Source: Rallus limicola
Lineage: Eukaryota > Chordata > Aves > Gruiformes > Rallidae
Direction of reading: 5' to 3'
Assembly (NCBI GenBank): GCA_022605955.1
Contig: JAKCOZ010000001.1
Location: 78,666,520 to 78,730,519 of the forward strand
DNA length: 64,000 nucleotides
In this document: piece by piece, positions 60,388-64,000 of the stretch
Layout of the letters: each line of letters starts with the position of its first letter
Numbering within the stretch: the first letter of the stretch is position 1
Program-made: the position numbers and the translations under genes
Notes under the pieces: generated by a model
Database searches by the model: none
The model's input: the letters and a program-made list of their open reading frames with translations, nothing else
What the model was told of the DNA's origin: nothing

Positions 60388-63300
60388 CCTCAACCCAACA
60401 GGCAGCAGTGTGAGCGTCGGTAGAAAAGCTGCTGGGTCTGGTTACTCATGCCCAGAGCTATCTCATCAGCCAGAAAATTTCATCTTGACACACCAGGAGG
60501 GCCTCCTCAGCAAGTGTGATCTATCAAAACCAGGGAAGAAAGGGCCTTATGCCAACAAAACCAAGCCAAAACTATGCAACCAGACATCCAGCACATTTAA
60601 AAATATCTCTGGGTCCCTGTACGTCCCACTTCTCCTGGCTCCCTTTCCGGCCTGCTTCTCAATGTGAGGAAGGACTCTGTAGCTAGCCAGGATTTGGGAT
60701 GTGGTTTCTGTGGTAGAAGGGTGGGGTTCCCTTGTATTCTCCTTTTTCCCCAAAGAACTCTGACTCCCAGTCAATGCCTGCTCAAAGAAACTGTTGCTAG
60801 TCCCTCTCCACTCCCCACCTCTTCTTCCCTCACTGGAAAGGTAAATTAAGGAGTTGAGGGATGACGGATGCCTGCAGCAAACCTGCGCTCTCTACCAACC
60901 CTCTCATTACAGCAAGGTGGGGCCAGTACACAACCCAGAAAGTCAGCCAAGTCAAGCACCTCCCTTCCAGGGCCCCTCTTTCATACTATACCAAAGCTGG
61001 GACACCCTTTCATGGGATTTCCTTCCTATGGTAACCCACACCCACACAGTGTTTAGAGGAAGGATTGGTTTAGGTTTTTTCCTGTGCAACTACCTGCTCC
61101 CCTCGCCTCCAGCATTGCCTCCTGCAACCCAATGACAAATTGGCAGGGGCTGGGATGGGGACATGGAAGACGCCAGGGTGCCCCAGGATAGCCATGAAAT
61201 GAAGTGGCTCTTGGCAGCCTGACAATGTTGTTTTTCAGTCATCATTTCTTTCTCTGGATTTTATATCTGAGTCTATATCCTGTTCTGAATATAATGAAAA
61301 AGCTATTCCCCTTTGATGACATGCAGTCCTATATTTAAATGCTTCTCCCTTCAGCTTTCTTCTTTCATGCTCACTTCCCTTAGGTGTAAAAGTTAATAGC
61401 AACTTAAAGTAGCAATGATGATCTTTTTGCAGTCAAACATTGGCATGTGACTATGTTCTTGATTTCTCTCAAGCCACGCTGTCTCACTCATCACAACTGG
61501 CCCAAAAGCCTGAAACTGTGACTAGCCAAATTTCTCCCTCAAAGTTCACAGACAATCTAATGGATGAGAAGGATAAGCTGTGGAAAACTTGCCCAGTAAC
61601 AGAAAATAATAAAGAACCTGAGGAAATTGCACTGCTCCTCTGGGATACTCAAAAAAATGGAAGAGAGATTTGCTGAATAAACAATTAATTGCAAAATTAT
61701 TCACTGAGATCTAGAAGCCAAATAAGATGAGGGAGAAGGATCCAGAATATGTTACTGTAATAGAAGGTATGATGGTATTGGCACAGGAGGAATGTACTTC
61801 CCAGGAGTGATGACGAAGAGGATCTGTCTCCTTCTCGGCATTTTTCAGATGCAGAACAAGAGGTAAGACTCTAGAAGAAAAATAGAAGCAGTTTTTATCC
61901 ACAACCCATAGATCCTGGGGGCCCAGAGCTGAGCTGTCACTTCTTATTTTTATATCCTACTCCCAGTGTGTGAGCATTTTACCAAGATGTTTTCTTTTCT
62001 CCCATTTCATATTTTCAGCAATTGCTATTGTTCCGCAGCCTACAAACAGGCTCTGGGAAGCCAAGGACGGCATGAGAAGCTGAAGTACGGGAAGCATTGT
62101 ACCAGGAAAGGGCAGAGCCAGAGGACTGATAGGGGTGACAGAGACTCCAAGGTCTTCTGGAAATGCGGCGCCTAACTACCCCTGACACAAGAGCTCTACT
62201 CAGATGCAGGGGCACTTCAGAGCTCAAGATGCAAGCTAAAAAAATTATTTTATAACCCTCAGGTTTTGAGTGTCTGTGGTTTCACATGTCTGTAATAAGC
62301 AGTAGGCAGTGTTGGAGTACAATGAACAGAAAAGGTGGTGGTTTGTTATCTTTTCCTTTTGTTTGGAGGCTGGTAAGTACATAGTAAGTGTTGTGGGTCT
62401 CCACTGTGATAGGTAAAGAGCCTGGGAAACCAACAAACACATGAAGAAATGTGCTACCTTTTGCAAAAGTTAACTCTAAAAGAGGAGGTGATCCAGTTCA
62501 AACGCATCTGTGGGTAGCCCGGAGAGTTTAAAAGGGAGACAACTGTGAGTTGGCACGAACTGGGATATCTGAGAAACGCGTTGGTAAAGTTTCCACAAGA
62601 CTGGTGTGTGATAATGTCTGTTCAAGATGGCCTGATTTAAAAATACCAGTTAGCAAGAAAAGGATGATTAGAGCAATCTGTTTTAATTAGGCTTTACATT
62701 TGTAGTTATTTCCAAAACTACATAAAAATTACCAGAAAAAAACAAAACAAAACTAAACTAAAAATGTTGCTTCCTGTTATCTGGTAATTAAAGCATCCTG
62801 ATTTGAAACTAAATATAGCCCTTCCACTAAATTTGGTAACTTTTTGCTAGCCTGGGCTCTCTGCACATGTAAATAGAACAATCTAATCGCTCACATTTAT
62901 TCAGATCCATAATTTGCATTTAGTTATGTTAAAAAATAGTGAATGGCTTTGCTTATTTACATGATAATTATTTTTTTACTTTGATTTGTGTCAAGCTATT
63001 TTAGGATGAGAATCAGAATTCAATTAAGATGCAGAAAACCAGTATTTTAATTCTGGTTTTTATTAGACAATGAAACTACACAGTAGCTGTGCAGGATGTA
63101 CAAAACAAGTTGATCAAAACTGATTAAGCAAGGAAAGGACATATTATCTGTAGGTAGCGAATTGAATTGTTTCTTTTTGGTCAATATGTCTTACAAGATT
63201 TTGGAGCTAATAGATCTCAGCCTTTCAAATATAATTTATACTGAAACCTAAAAAGAAAATCTAGTCTTCCATGGTTTTCCAACTTGCTATGAATTTCTCA

Positions 63301-63726
63301 GTGCTGATCAGAACATGAGTTCTTGAAGAAAAAAAAAATAATAATAGTAATGAATGAATTTCAGAACACCTCCAAGAACTTCCAGAAAAGGCTGAAAATT
63401 GTAGGGAAAAGAGCTTTTTGACTTTAGCAAACTTTTAGACTTTGTACTGGTGCTTTGCCTCACTTTGCTGGTATGAGATTAGGCCTTTCATAAACTGTCA
63501 CAAAATTTTCATGTCTATTTTTCAAATTACTTCACTTTCTAAAAGGAAGACCCATTTCTTTTAAAAGATAAAAACACATTTAAAAAAAAGCAACAATGAT
63601 TCCTCCCCTAGAAGTCGTCCTAATACATTTCACATCTAACCAAAAGTTTCTGAAAGAGGTTCCTCCCAGAACAGGCAGGGTGCACCACGTAATCACCAAA
63701 TGCAGGTCTTTGCTGTGGGTTCCTCA
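60388..63726. other. Noncoding intergenic DNA, AT-rich towards the right
   Basis: No supported exon. The 62.6-63.25 kb part is complex AT-rich DNA and is a candidate conserved noncoding region. An AATAATAAT-type patch lies at 63328-63347. Confidence 0.4.
62640..63250. promoter_or_regulatory. Candidate conserved noncoding region with octamer and homeodomain sites
   Basis: TTAATTAGG at about 62682-62691, a second perfect octamer ATTTGCAT at 62912-62919, and many TAAT cores occur in non-repetitive sequence. As at 49.8 kb, this resembles deeply conserved developmental enhancers. It is inferred from composition only. Confidence 0.3.
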
Positions 63727-63843
63727 GAGAATTAGCACCACCTCAGCAGCCATTTCCTTGCCATTCTTGAGCTTCTGGTGTATCGTTAATCCACCTTCTT
63801 CCCCTGGTCCTCCCTGCTGGTAAGCTTCTCTGTTTCCCGTTCA

Positions 63844-64000
63844 GCTGGAGTTCAGGACTTCCTCCACCTGGCCTTGCTGCCATAACAGGTCACAAAAGGA
63901 GCCCGAGTCTAAAAATCTTCTTGGCTGTTGAAGCAGTTGCTCAGTGGCTTTCTTGTAGGTAAGGGGCTGCAGCAGTATCTTGGAGAGAGTCAGAGGAGGG
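63844..64000 (-). other. Open frame entering from the right edge, possible exon or decayed gene
   Basis: On the minus strand a frame is open from the window end to TGA at 63843-63841 (52 codons, including ILLQPLTYKKATEQLLQQPR and SGSFCDLLWQQGQVEEV), and stays open for 38 more codons to a second TGA at 63726-63724. The first part looks helix-prone and protein-like, but I recognise no family. It could be a terminal exon, a decayed gene or chance. Confidence 0.25.

Noticed and set aside
1..64000. CRISPR array, phage, plasmid or antiviral gene cluster
   Set aside because: Repeats are eukaryotic interspersed or simple repeats; there are no regularly spaced repeats, operons or ribosome-binding sites.

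Overview
This window looks like avian nuclear DNA. Short CR1 LINE copies ending in ATTCTGTG-type 8-bp repeats lie on both strands. There are also older CR1 relics, a MIR-like relic, simple repeats, one strong CpG island and one intron-containing vertebrate gene at the left edge. Nothing suggests bacterial, plasmid or phage DNA, and no compact operon or CRISPR-like system is present.

The only protein-coding gene I can support is on the minus strand at positions 1-755. It is the start of a GT43 beta-1,3-glucuronyltransferase close to B3GAT1, the HNK-1 epitope synthase. Two coding exons are visible, 607-718 and 1-277, and the gene runs off the left edge. They join in phase through a 329-bp intron with consensus ends. 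The visible 129 codons cover the cytosolic tail, the signal anchor, a stem with two N-glycosylation sequons and the start of the catalytic domain. The tail and stem differ from the usual B3GAT1 sequence, so this may be a B3GAT1-like paralogue.

About 19 kb upstream, at 19780-20660, is a dense CpG island with a strong minus-strand splice donor at 20010/20009. It is a good candidate for the noncoding first exon and promoter of this gene. If so, 756-20009 is its first intron.

Everything to the right (20.7-64 kb) is noncoding as far as I can see. It holds young CR1 tails (9.5, 11.5, 37.4, 46.4, 48.6, 54.4, 57.2 and 60.3 kb), old antisense CR1 relics (30.4-31.9 and 38.4-40.9 kb) and an old sense relic (51.7-52.3 kb). 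Several AT-rich stretches with intact octamer, homeodomain or MEF2 sites look like conserved enhancers (5.9, 24.5, 49.8 and 62.9 kb).

The most unusual material is two fossils of a Ty3/gypsy-type pol gene: reverse transcriptase to RNase H at 33.4-34.2 kb, and an RNase H piece at 8.35-8.53 kb. Such elements are rare in bird genomes. A near-perfect 75-nt hairpin (32-bp arms, 11-nt loop) at 21771-21845 is the most striking non-repeat structure.
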